Source: Bacillus sp. B1-b2
GTDB lineage: Bacteria; Bacillota; Bacilli; Bacillales; Cytobacillaceae
DNA: 64,000 nucleotides
NCBI RefSeq assembly: GCF_009183415.1
Contig: NZ_WEHU01000002.1
Span: 243,394 to 307,393, forward strand
Direction of reading: 5' to 3'
The position numbers and the translations under genes are program-made. Numbering within the stretch: the first letter of the stretch is position 1; every line of letters begins with the position of its first letter. The notes beneath the pieces are model-generated. The model was given only the letters and a program-made list of their open reading frames with translations, was not told where the DNA came from and made no database searches. Of this stretch, positions 1-7,146 are shown in pieces.

Positions 1-13
1 GTGCTAGTAATTA
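1..13 (-). other. Apparent start of a second nrdE intron (cut by window edge)
   Basis: On the minus strand the nrdE reading frame reaches the codons for Ser-Asn-Leu-Cys and then meets TAA at once. NrdE proteins normally continue Thr-Glu-Ile/Val here. The last exon base is T, as required for the U at a group I 5' splice site, and the break falls between codons, as at the upstream intron. I infer that a second group I intron starts here. Only 13 bases are visible, so truncation of nrdE cannot be excluded. Confidence 0.55.
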
Positions 14-373
14 ACACAAGTTAGACATCTTCACTTGTCCAATATCCTTTAATGCATGTACATTATTAGCATTAGACTTATTCATAAAGTAAGGGTAGCC
101 AGACTCTAACTGAATTTGCGCAATTTTTGTTAGCATTTCACGAGCTGTCATTATGACACGCTTTTTCACATTAGGGTTTGTAACCAGTTCTTCGTACATA
201 TCATCCATTCTCATGTCATCCATGTGGATACCGTATTCTTTAAAGACACTGAAAGGTGCAAACACATAAAGATCTTTATTTTGTTTTGCTAGTTCAAAGA
301 ATTTATTTTCAACAATCAATCCAATGGATAGTGTTTGAATACGTGACTTCTCATCGGCATTTATTTTTTTGGT
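14..373 (-). CDS. nrdE: nrdE exon 2: class Ib ribonucleotide reductase large subunit, middle part
   Basis: These 120 codons continue NrdE directly after the intron at 374-1469. They begin Thr-Lys-Lys-Ile-Asn-Ala-Asp-Glu, which in Bacillus NrdE follows the Phe-Leu-Asp that ends exon 1. They contain the conserved LSIGLIV, YVFAPFSVFKEYG and ESGYPYFM stretches and end KMSNLC. From family knowledge, the Asn and Cys of NLC are active-site residues (Cys forms the substrate-attacking thiyl radical). The Glu two residues later is also catalytic and would lie in the next exon. Joining at GAT|ACC keeps the frame. The GTG at 374-376 that gives this stretch an apparent start is the end of the intron, not a real start. 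The gene continues beyond the left edge. Confidence 0.9.
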
Positions 374-1469
374 CACTATTACCCAAGGCTTTCGCCAAGG
401 AGTGGACTATATCATCTACTAAGAAAGTAGCCTTGCACTTGGACAGGTGCTAATCTCCTGCCTACTCTACTTGCTTTCGTCATATGACGAGCTTTCGATA
501 GTCTCTACACCTTCTTGCCAGAGTTGATAATTTGGAAACCTGTCGGAAAATACTCTGTACTTTATGGTATTACCTGGGACACCGAATGCCCTGCCTGCAG
601 ATGCAAAAGAATCATAATATGAACCATTTACTTTTATTGGTTTCTTTTGCTTTTCTCTTCCCTGATTGATTTGCCCTTTTTGTGCCTCGCTAATCCTTTT
701 TTTTGTGTCAGCGTGGTGTTTTCTTCCTTTTCGGGCTTTTGACATCTTCTCTCTTGTCTCTTGGGTATGCTTTCTACCATTAAATCTCTTAGTAATAGCA
801 CTTCTCATCTTTACCATATGTTCTGGTTTATCGTACCAATAATTATTCTTACCCTTATTTATTTCTGATAAGAATTTCTTAACTTCATCGGTATGGGTTT
901 TGCCATACATATGATTTAACTCGCCTGGGAGTGCACCTCCTCGTGCGATAAGATGCCCATTATAGCAATATTGTTTGCCATAGTGCTGATCAAGAAGAAT
1001 TTGTTCTTTTTCAAAGAGAATATTTTTATCTTCAGGCAACTCGATAATTCCTGCAAACTCAAATGATTCTTCACCATATTTATTCCATGCTCTTTGTAAG
1101 TGGATACTATGGTGAACACCAGCGTTTAACTGATTTCGATGTGTTTTCCAGCGGGTTTTAAAATCATTTGAACTTCCGACATAAAAATTTCCATTTAATT
1201 TATTCGTTATCATATAGATACCGCAGTTCATAATCTCACCTCTGAATAAAAGTCAATTACATATCTGCGATAATCTATCTCTAGAAAGCTTGGCACGGTA
1301 TTGCCTGCTACCCATTTGCAGGGCCGTAGGATCTCTTACGAAGCGTATTCGTCATCATGAGATGCTTATTTAACTTCTACCGTTAGCCGTAATTATTTTA
1401 CGACACCGCTTTTGCTTGCGTTCACAAGGTTTACACTACTTATCACTAAGCAGCGGGACACGTATATTT
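374..1469 (-). ncRNA. Group I self-splicing intron in nrdE, carrying a homing endonuclease ORF
   Basis: This ~1.1 kb insertion interrupts nrdE between complete codons (GAT | ACC). The upstream exon ends in T and the intron ends in G, the group I signature. On the minus strand a P-like element GGCAATACCGTGCCAAGC lies at 1288-1305 and an S-like element GATATAGTCC at 403-412. Just upstream of the S element, AAGGCTA could form P7 with TAGTCC, and CTAC...GTAG gives a P8-like hairpin. The loop between the P and S elements holds the endonuclease gene at 467-1231. Boundaries were inferred by restoring the NrdE protein and could be off by a base or two. Confidence 0.85.
467..1231 (-). CDS. Intron-encoded GIY-YIG homing endonuclease (I-TevI-like)
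   Basis: This 254-residue protein is a mobility endonuclease that would cut intron-less nrdE alleles so that the intron is copied in. The GIY-YIG nuclease domain is at the N-terminus: CGIYMITN, then FYVGSS, then R27 in the KTRW motif and a Glu near residue 74. Three NUMOD3-type DNA-binding motifs follow at about residues 105-185 (MYGKTHTDE, GRKHTQETREKMSKARKG, HHADTKKRISEAQKG). A NUMOD1/IENR1-like helix-turn-helix is near the C-terminus (SFASAGRAFGVPGNTIKYRV). The start has an AGAGGTGA Shine-Dalgarno (SD) sequence. The gene sits entirely inside the group I intron, between its P and S elements. No frameshift is visible, so it is probably active or recently active. Confidence 0.93.
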   Translation of the reverse strand: MNCGIYMITNKLNGNFYVGSSNDFKTRWKTHRNQLNAGVHHSIHLQRAWNKYGEESFEFAGIIELPEDKNILFEKEQILLDQHYGKQYCYNGHLIARGGALPGELNHMYGKTHTDEVKKFLSEINKGKNNYWYDKPEHMVKMRSAITKRFNGRKHTQETREKMSKARKGRKHHADTKKRISEAQKGQINQGREKQKKPIKVNGSYYDSFASAGRAFGVPGNTIKYRVFSDRFPNYQLWQEGVETIESSSYDESK

Positions 1470-2243
1470 ATCCAAAAATTCAACTACATCCCAATGGAAG
1501 ATATTTAAGTAAGCTGCTCCTGCACCTTTACGTTGACCCAATTGGTTTGCATAAGAGAATGTATCTTCTAATAACTTCATAACAGGAACAACACCTGATG
1601 CTGCATTGTCGATTCCTTTTATTTGTTCATTACGAGCACGTAATTTAGAGAGATTTAAAGCAACTCCACCACCAATTTTAGATAACTGGCCAGATGTATT
1701 AATATTTTGGAAGATAGAGTTTAAGGAGTCGTCCATTTCTAATAAGAAACAAGAAACCATTTCCCCGCGGCGACTGCGACCTGCATTTAAGAAAGTAGGT
1801 GTTGCAGGTTGATAGCGTTGCTCAATCATAGCAATAGCTGTTCTTTTTGCCTTTTCAGCAGAACCTTGTCCTAAGAATAAAGCTACAATAATAATGCGGT
1901 CTTCATATGTTTCTAAGTAAAATTTCTTATCATTTGATTTCAAAGCATAATCTTTATAAAACTTTGAAATAGCCATATAGGATTGAAATTTAAATTCGTA
2001 GTCATAAACAGCTTTTGTGATTTCTTCTATCTCACTCAATTTGTATTGATCTAGAACCTCTGGGTAATAAAAATCTTCCTTCACCATATAAGTGAATCTT
2101 TCCTCGACTGAATCAAAACGAATTAATTTTGGTTCAATCTCTGATACTAGAAATTCAGCAACTGCCTCTTTATCCTTTTCTAAACGGAAAAAGCCTTTTT
2201 CGTTAAGTTGAGTCACCTCATTGTTTAACTCTATATGTCTCAT
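1470..2243 (-). CDS. nrdE: nrdE exon 1: class Ib ribonucleotide reductase large subunit, N-terminal part
   Basis: These 258 codons encode the N-terminal third of NrdE, which reduces ribonucleoside diphosphates to deoxyribonucleotides with NrdF and NrdI. The NrdE N-terminal domain comes first, then the start of the catalytic barrel with QPATPTFLNAGR, MVSCFLLEMDDSLN (the Cys is one of the pair that forms a disulfide during turnover), LSKIGGGV and GAGAAYLNIFHWDVVEFLD. After FLD the frame runs into intron sequence and stops at 1446. The start codon overlaps the end of nrdI by 26 bp, so the two are translationally linked. The protein resumes at 373. Confidence 0.93.
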
Positions 2244-2604
2244 AATTTATTATTTGCACCCTTTCCTTAAGTGTCTTCACGTCTTCGGGCATACCGCTCA
2301 TTTCGAACTTATGCAGTATCGGTTTTCCATACATATTTGATATTTTATCGGCGCTAACCGCGAAGTTCTGTCCCCAGTTCCGATTTCCACTTGCCACTAC
2401 ACCTTGAAGCTGGTTGTGATTGGACTCTAGAAAATCTAGAGTAGTTTTCGGAACTTGTCCCATGCCAGTCGTGTACGTTAGAAGAATGTAAGGTTCATAG
2501 ATTGTAAGTCCAGGGTACACCTCTTTTACTTGGTCCTCTGGTATGTCTAGTTTACGTACGAAACGGCGAACATTTCCTGTTTTACTGTCGAACACAATAA
2601 GCAA
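2218..2604 (-). CDS. nrdI: NrdI flavodoxin-like activator of class Ib ribonucleotide reductase
   Basis: NrdI (128 residues) is a small FMN protein that supplies the oxidant for assembling the dimanganese-tyrosyl radical cofactor of NrdF. The N-terminus has the phosphate-binding stretch FDSKTGNVRRFV. Further flavin-contact motifs are TYTTGMGQVP (about residues 45-55) and GVVASGNRNWGQNFA (about 70-84), all typical of NrdI. Length matches the family. The start has an AAGGAGGGA SD. It is the first gene of the operon and overlaps nrdE by 26 bp. Control is probably through the NrdR boxes and promoter just upstream. Confidence 0.95.
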   Translation of the reverse strand: MLIVFDSKTGNVRRFVRKLDIPEDQVKEVYPGLTIYEPYILLTYTTGMGQVPKTTLDFLESNHNQLQGVVASGNRNWGQNFAVSADKISNMYGKPILHKFEMSGMPEDVKTLKERVQIINYETYRVKQ

Positions 2605-2651
2605 AGCACTTCCCTCCTTGGGGAATTTAAAATACTAACCACATACTTGGG

Positions 2652-2698
2652 ACACTAAATATAGAGCATCCTAATAATTCCGTCACAATATGTGGTGT
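2652..2698 (-). promoter_or_regulatory. Pair of NrdR boxes upstream of nrdI
   Basis: Two 16-bp near-palindromes are present: ACACTAAATATAGAGC (2652-2667) and TCACAATATGTGGTGT (2683-2698). By eye each matches about 13 of 16 positions of the NrdR consensus (aCACwATATATwGTGt). Their starts are 31 bp apart, about three helical turns, the paired arrangement known for NrdR. They lie just downstream of the predicted promoter, where binding would block transcription. Confidence 0.75.
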
Positions 2699-2707
2699 CT
2701 AAGGTAT

Positions 2708-2737
2708 ATATAACCCTATTTCTTACTCCTTAGTCAA
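2708..2737 (-). promoter_or_regulatory. SigA promoter of the nrdIE operon
   Basis: On the minus strand, -35 TTGACT (2732-2737) is followed after 18 bp by -10 TTATAT (2708-2713). The NrdR boxes start about 10 bp downstream of the -10 element. Assigned by consensus match only. Confidence 0.6.
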
Positions 2738-2739
2738 TA

Positions 2740-3128
2740 AAGTACGAAAGAAGTTTTTTGTCAAAGGAAATAGCTTGTAAATTACTAATAAAATTTACCC
2801 CAGTAATGATAGGGTTTAATCAAACAGATGAGAGAATTTTTATGTTTTTTAGAAGGGTAAATGAAAATTTTTACATATAAAAAAACAGCAACTAACAGAT
2901 TACTGATAAAAAGGTGTGGACATTTCTATCAGTAGTCGAAGGAATAAATAGTAGCCGTTTCTTTTTTCTGAGCAAGTTTTTTACATTCTTACATCTTAAT
3001 AAAAAAGAAGATGGTATGTAAATAGTTATTTAAAACTATTAAATTATTCTTTAGTCAATATCATACAAGAAGCTTTCATAAAGATATGCTAAGCTATTTT
3101 TAACAGGACTGAAAGGAGTAATCTTAAC
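2740..3128. other. Intergenic region between the divergent nrd operon and araC-type gene
   Basis: No credible ORF was seen. It is very AT-rich. One small hairpin (CTGATA ... TATCAG, about 2901-2930) is visible, and the region must hold the promoter of the araC-type gene, for which I see no strong consensus. An SD-like AAAGGAGT at 3113-3120 belongs to the gene at 3129. Confidence 0.4.
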
Positions 3129-3965
3129 ATGAATCAAGGAGAAAGAAAAGTTTGCTTCGATCATGAACTGCAAATCGAAGCGTATCATTTTCATGGAATC
3201 ATGCAGAAGTTTCCTAATCACTTTCATGAATATTACGTCATTGGGTTTATTGAGAGTGGTCAAAGAAAAATGTCATGTAAGAATAAAGAGTACATTATTA
3301 ATAGTGGTGATCTAATTTTTTTTAATCCTTTTGAAAATCATGCTTGTGAACAAATTGATAAAGAAACATTGGATTATCGATGTCTACATATAGAGCTAGA
3401 GGTTATGCAAAAAGTGGTTAAAGAGATAACTGGCAAAGAGGACACACCTATTTTTACAGATCCTGTTGTATTTGGCAGTGAGTATGCTCCTATGTTACGG
3501 CATCTTCATGAAATGATTATGGATGAGGTAAGCGATTTTGAGAAAGAAGAAACATTTTATTTTTTAATAGATCAATTATTGGAGCAGTATGGAGAAATGG
3601 CAAAGGTGAATCAGCTAAATAAAACCGAGCAAAAAGTTGCAAGAGTTTGCAGATTTATTGATACACATTATGCAGAACCAATTTCTCTCACTGAATTAGT
3701 AGAAGTAAGTGATATGAATAAATACACATTATTAAGATCCTTTACACGTATTAGAGGAATCACTCCATATCGCTACTTGCAAACTGTACGTATTAATGAA
3801 GCAAAGAAATTGTTAGGTCTAGGAATGAAACCCTTAGAAGTGGCTATGCAGACTGGTTTTGTAGATCAAAGCCACTTCAGTAAGTTCTTTACTGACTTTA
3901 TTGGGTTGCCTCCAGGACAATACAGAAATATTTATTTAGACAATAGGAAAGAAACCTATCTTTAA
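3129..3965 (+). CDS. AraC family transcriptional regulator (cupin sensor + AraC HTH)
   Basis: This 278-residue regulator has two parts. An N-terminal cupin/AraC-binding domain (residues ~10-150) has the His-rich NHFHEYYVIGFI and FFNPFENHAC motifs, typical of small-ligand sensing. A C-terminal pair of AraC helix-turn-helices (about 175-272) includes the signature GFVDQSHFSKFFTDFIGLPPGQYR. The SD is GAAAGGAGT. It lies 15 bp upstream of an EamA exporter gene on the same strand. This regulator-exporter pairing usually means the regulator controls the exporter and perhaps itself. The ligand cannot be read from the sequence. Confidence 0.88.
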   Translation: MNQGERKVCFDHELQIEAYHFHGIMQKFPNHFHEYYVIGFIESGQRKMSCKNKEYIINSGDLIFFNPFENHACEQIDKETLDYRCLHIELEVMQKVVKEITGKEDTPIFTDPVVFGSEYAPMLRHLHEMIMDEVSDFEKEETFYFLIDQLLEQYGEMAKVNQLNKTEQKVARVCRFIDTHYAEPISLTELVEVSDMNKYTLLRSFTRIRGITPYRYLQTVRINEAKKLLGLGMKPLEVAMQTGFVDQSHFSKFFTDFIGLPPGQYRNIYLDNRKETYL

Positions 3966-3980
3966 AGGAAAGGAAAGTGT

Positions 3981-4901
3981 ATGGAAAATAAACTGAACAT
4001 AGGGCATTTTTCTGCCCTTATTACTATTATAATTTGGGGAACAACCTATATATCTACTAAAATCTTATTAACGGACCTTACTCCAATGGAGATTTTGTTT
4101 TTTCGCTTCTTTATTGGACTAATTGTTTTATGTGTTATCTATCCATATCGACTAAAAATAAGAGATAAGAAACACCATCTTTTATTCGCAAGTGCAGGAT
4201 TATGTGGAGTAACGATGTATTATCTCTTAGAAAATATCGCCTTAACGTATACAATGGCATCTAATGTAGGAGTAATAAGTGCAATTGTTCCTTTTTTTAC
4301 CGCTATTCTAACTTTTGTATATTTAAAAAATGAAGCCTTACATAGAAACTTCTTTATTGGCTTTATTGTAGCCCTTATAGGTATATTCCTTATTAGCTTT
4401 AATGGAACAACGAAATTTGCTATGAATCCAATGGGGGATTTTCTAGCTATTATTGCTACACTTGTATGGGCTATTTATTCTGTTCTTTCAAAGAAAATTA
4501 GTGAATATGGATATCATACGATACAAGCTACAAGACAAGTGTTTATTTATGGAATATTGTTTATGATTCCCATTTTATTTATTACTGATTTTCAGCTGAA
4601 TATAGAAAGATTTGCGAATCCAGTTTATTTGTTTAATATCATCTACCTAGGCATAGGGGCATCTGCACTTTGCTTTGTTACTTGGAGTTTTGCTATTAAA
4701 AAGCTAGGAGCTATTAAAACTAGTGTTTATATTTATCTAGTACCTGTTATTACCGTTATTACGGCCATGATTGTATTACAGGAACCATTAACCTGGATGG
4801 CCGGTTTTGGAACACTGCTTACTTTAACAGGACTTTTGCTCTCGAAAAGGAAGAGTGAGGGTAAAAGAAAAAGTAAGGTAATGCAAAGTATGCCAGAATA
4901 A
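3981..4901 (+). CDS. EamA/DMT family exporter
   Basis: This 306-residue integral membrane protein has ten predicted hydrophobic helices in two five-helix EamA repeats, roughly residues 8-140 and 150-292. Repeat-typical motifs include IIWGTTYISTKILL near the N-terminus and a second TLVWAIYSVLSKKI. Drug/metabolite transporters of this type export amino acids, metabolites or drugs by proton exchange. A basic tail (SKRKSEGKRKSK) faces the cytoplasm. It is 15 bp downstream of the AraC-type regulator with its own GGAAAGG SD and is followed by a terminator, so the two form an operon. Substrate is unknown. Confidence 0.88.
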   Translation: MENKLNIGHFSALITIIIWGTTYISTKILLTDLTPMEILFFRFFIGLIVLCVIYPYRLKIRDKKHHLLFASAGLCGVTMYYLLENIALTYTMASNVGVISAIVPFFTAILTFVYLKNEALHRNFFIGFIVALIGIFLISFNGTTKFAMNPMGDFLAIIATLVWAIYSVLSKKISEYGYHTIQATRQVFIYGILFMIPILFITDFQLNIERFANPVYLFNIIYLGIGASALCFVTWSFAIKKLGAIKTSVYIYLVPVITVITAMIVLQEPLTWMAGFGTLLTLTGLLLSKRKSEGKRKSKVMQSMPE

Positions 4902-4932
4902 TAGGAAGAATATAATAGGTAGGAATAGGTAA

Positions 4933-4962
4933 AGCTCAGCACTAAATGCTGAGCTCTCTTTA
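4933..4962. terminator. Bidirectional terminator between the EamA exporter and qorB-like genes
   Basis: A 9-bp perfect stem AGCTCAGCA / TGCTGAGCT with a 5-nt loop lies at 4933-4955, followed by a T-rich stretch on the plus strand. It sits between convergent genes. Confidence 0.8.
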
Positions 4963-5814
4963 TTACACTAATTTAGCAATTCCTTCTTCCACTCTTGTAG
5001 CAGGTCTTCCAAGTAATTTCTCAAAATCATTACTTTCTATGTCTAGAGTACCTTCACGAATATCTTTTTGAATGTTTACTAACATTGGAATAATAAACTC
5101 TGGTACTCCTGCAGCTTTCATTACTTCTGCATAAGCATTGTCATCTACTTGTTGTACTTCCACTTCTTTATTAAGTGCTTTTCCAACTGCAGAAGCAATT
5201 TCTTCTTGAGTTAGTGGTTTACCAGAAAGCTCGTAAATCGTATTGTCATGGCCTTCACCAGCTAATACTGCAGCTGCAGCTTCTGCATAATCTTGTTGCA
5301 GAGCCCAACCTACTTTACCACTCTCAGCTGAAGTAAACCACGGTGCACCAGCAATCACTCCTTGAATACTAGAAAGTTCATTTTCTAAATACCAGTTATT
5401 ACGTAAGAAGGAGTATGGAATTCCTGTTTCTAAGATGGCTGTTTCTGTAGCCTTGTGTACTTCTGCTAAAGCATTTGTACTTTCTTGTGCATTAGCAATA
5501 CTTGTATAGGCAATGAATTTTACTCCAGCATGTTCAGCAGCTGAAATGGCGTTACCATGTTGTCTAATTCTTGTTTCTGTATCACCATCTGCAGAGATGA
5601 TTAATAAGCGATCAATACCTGCAAATGCAGTATTTAATGATTCAGGTTGATCAAAGTTGCCTTGACGAACGTCTACTCCTTTGGCTTTTAAATCTTGTGC
5701 CTTTTCAGGTTCACGTACACTCACCGCAAGCTGTTCAGATGGTACCGTTTTTAATAATACTTGAATGATTTTAGATCCTAATTTACCTGTAGCTCCTGTA
5801 ACTAATAATTTCAT
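4963..5814 (-). CDS. NAD(P)H:quinone oxidoreductase-like SDR protein (QorB/YtfG type)
   Basis: This 283-residue atypical short-chain dehydrogenase has an N-terminal Rossmann dinucleotide motif MKLLVTGATGKLGSK. Next comes an NmrA-like body with VRQGNFDQPESL and an SFLRNNWYLEN segment typical of the QorB/YtfG branch. QorB-type enzymes reduce quinones using NADPH. It is divergent from an HxlR regulator gene, exactly as ytfG and the HxlR-type ytfH are paired in E. coli, so quinone or electrophile-responsive control is likely. The start has a GGAGGAAAA SD. Family is secure. The exact substrate is inferred from homology and context. Confidence 0.85.
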   Translation of the reverse strand: MKLLVTGATGKLGSKIIQVLLKTVPSEQLAVSVREPEKAQDLKAKGVDVRQGNFDQPESLNTAFAGIDRLLIISADGDTETRIRQHGNAISAAEHAGVKFIAYTSIANAQESTNALAEVHKATETAILETGIPYSFLRNNWYLENELSSIQGVIAGAPWFTSAESGKVGWALQQDYAEAAAAVLAGEGHDNTIYELSGKPLTQEEIASAVGKALNKEVEVQQVDDNAYAEVMKAAGVPEFIIPMLVNIQKDIREGTLDIESNDFEKLLGRPATRVEEGIAKLV

Positions 5815-5896
5815 GAATTTTTCCTCCTTTTATTTTTCCCTTTTTTAGAATGAAGTATAGCTTTATAATATATTCATAGTAAAGAAAATAAAAGTA

Positions 5897-5912
5897 GTTA
5901 TATTTTTATAAC
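5897..5912. promoter_or_regulatory. Candidate HxlR operator in the qorB-like/hxlR-type intergenic region
   Basis: GTTATATTTTTATAAC is a perfect inverted repeat (6-bp arms, 4-bp spacer) between two divergent genes. HxlR/MarR-type dimers bind such short AT-rich palindromes. No other palindrome of this quality was seen in this 130-bp region. Confidence 0.5.
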
Positions 5913-5951
5913 ATAGTCACAAAAATAGTACCATGGAAAAGGAGAATGTAT

Positions 5952-6308
5952 ATGGCTCGGTTTATTATTCCGGAAAATTCTGATCAGAAGCAAGAGGAAG
6001 TAGGGTTTTGCCCTGTTACTTATACACAGAATTTGACTGCAGGAAGGTGGAAAATCATTATCTTGTGGCATTTAAGTAGGGGAACAAAAAGATTTAATGA
6101 AATGCAAAGACTGTTACCAGGAATATCAAAGGGAATACTAACAAGACAATTGAGAGAATTAGAAGGAGATGGGATGGTGCATAGGGAGGTATATAAAGAA
6201 GTACCTCCAAAGGTAGAGTATTCCTTAACTTCAAAGGGTATTAGTTTTATCCCCATTTTAGATATGATGGGAGAGTGGGGAAAAAGACATTATAAGACCG
6301 AAGAATAG
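5952..6308 (+). CDS. HxlR family redox/electrophile-type transcriptional regulator
   Basis: A winged-helix regulator of 118 residues. The HxlR core spans most of the protein: CPVTYTQNLTAGRWKIIILWHL, KRFNEMQRLLPGISKGILTRQLRELEGDGMV and VPPKVEYSLTSKG. The single Cys at the start of the domain aligns with the redox-sensing Cys of YodB/QorR-like members. I prefer the ATG at 5952 over the one at 5946, because the AAAAGGAG SD at 5937-5944 leaves 7 bp to the former and 1 bp to the latter. It is divergent from the QorB-like gene and probably represses it until quinones or electrophiles modify the Cys. Confidence 0.87.
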   Translation: MARFIIPENSDQKQEEVGFCPVTYTQNLTAGRWKIIILWHLSRGTKRFNEMQRLLPGISKGILTRQLRELEGDGMVHREVYKEVPPKVEYSLTSKGISFIPILDMMGEWGKRHYKTEE

Positions 6309-6319
6309 CAGAAGGTATA

Positions 6320-6709
6320 TTATAATGAAGCTTTCGTTATCCATCTAGGAGCAATGATCACCTCGAATATCCCGATAGCTAAGAAGATTGGTTGAAAGAT
6401 AGAGGATAAGCCAATCATGATGATTTGGATAATGATCCAAGAACATAGAAAAGAACCGATAAGCTGTAGGGATAGGGAGAATTTTGAGTGATTGTATAGA
6501 CAAAGAATGAAAACAAGAAAGTGACCAATTCCAATCATGCTCAATAAGATAATACCAGGGATAAGGAAATCTTCGAATAAGCTACTAGGAAGTATGCTTG
6601 ATTTCATTCCCATGGAGCGACCAGTAGGATCAAAGATAAAGAATAACCCTGAAATAAAGGCTCCAACTCCTGTGAAAAGTAAGATAAACAATGCCATTTT
6701 TCTTTTCAT
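6320..6709 (-). CDS. Small four-helix membrane protein of unknown function
   Basis: A protein of 129 residues with four hydrophobic helices (about residues 5-25, 45-68, 78-100 and 103-122). It has no recognised motif. A GGAG at 6719-6722 sits 9 bp from the ATG at 6709, so this start is preferred to the ATG at 6724, whose upstream AAAGAGG is only 2 bp away. It is convergent with the HxlR-type gene, with only about 10 bp between stop codons and no clear terminator. Possibly a DoxX- or DUF-type integral membrane protein. I do not recognise it. Confidence 0.6.
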   Translation of the reverse strand: MKRKMALFILLFTGVGAFISGLFFIFDPTGRSMGMKSSILPSSLFEDFLIPGIILLSMIGIGHFLVFILCLYNHSKFSLSLQLIGSFLCSWIIIQIIMIGLSSIFQPIFLAIGIFEVIIAPRWITKASL

Positions 6710-6882
6710 ATACAACAACTCCATTTCCTCTTTAAAGTTAAGTATATTGCCTTTCTAGTGAGGAAACATGGCTGAGTTTTAACAAATTTGTTACAGGATA
6801 CAAAAAAGAGATAATGGGAAAAATGGTTTCTAATAAAGCATTGTGGTATAGTGGAGATATGAAACGATGAAAGGGATGATGG

Positions 6883-6912
6883 GTGAACGATGAAGAACTA
6901 ATCTTATTTTAA
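6883..6912 (+). CDS. Leader peptide MNDEELILF of the vmlR attenuator
   Basis: A nine-codon ORF (GTG AAC GAT GAA GAA CTA ATC TTA TTT TAA) is preceded by AAAGGG seven bases upstream. It covers exactly the 5' arm of the first leader hairpin (6897-6911). A ribosome stalled in it would stop that hairpin forming. Leader peptides of this kind control ARE-type ABC-F genes. The peptide is predicted from position and SD only. Confidence 0.55.
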   Translation: MNDEELILF

Positions 6913-7120
6913 CCATTTGAAATGAAAATTTTTCAAATCATATAAAATAGGATTAGTCTGCCCATTTTCAATATACGAGTGCCAATGCATATTTAATAAT
7001 TATGACTTTAACAAGTCGCTATTTCTTGATGGATAAAAGTACATCAAGAAATAGGATTATTTAATGATAAGTAGGTGCGGACTAATCCTTCCAATATAAA
7101 AATTGGGGGGATTTTTTTAT
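6897..7120 (+). promoter_or_regulatory. Antibiotic-responsive transcription attenuator of vmlR
   Basis: Three structures are readable. (1) A 15-bp stem pairs 6897-6911 with 6943-6957, with one G-U pair. (2) A 12-bp perfect stem pairs 7020-7031 with 7042-7053. (3) A terminator has arms 7085-7095 and 7102-7112 (11 bp, two G-U pairs) and a run of seven T, ending 28 bp before the vmlR start. GGATTAGTC (6950-6958) in the 3' arm of stem 1 can instead pair with GACTAATCC (7080-7088), which includes the first bases of the terminator, so antiterminator and terminator exclude each other. Ribosome stalling on the leader peptide would favour the antiterminator. A weak -10 (TATAGT, 6848-6853) lies upstream. 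Confidence 0.8.
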
Positions 7121-7146
7121 TCTCCCTCATAAAGGGGTTAGAGTGT

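Noticed and set aside
256..453. Plus-strand ORF over nrdE exon 2, and similar antisense frames elsewhere (e.g. 1606-1812, 6020-6256, 12870-13214, 54964-55416, 62840-63220)
   Set aside because: Each lies fully opposite a well-supported gene, lacks an SD, and shows no protein family features.
14..2243. nrdE as a frameshifted pseudogene
   Set aside because: The two parts join exactly in frame with perfect family continuity, and the insertion has group I intron features and a homing endonuclease.
467..2243. Intein instead of intron in nrdE
   Set aside because: The frame ends at a stop at 1446 shortly after exon 1, there are no splicing-domain motifs (N-terminal Cys/Ser block, C-terminal HN), and the ends fit group I splice sites.
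7075..7146. N-terminal extension of VmlR from GTG 7075
   Set aside because: It would translate through the attenuator terminator, and the VmlR family starts at the ATG at 7147.
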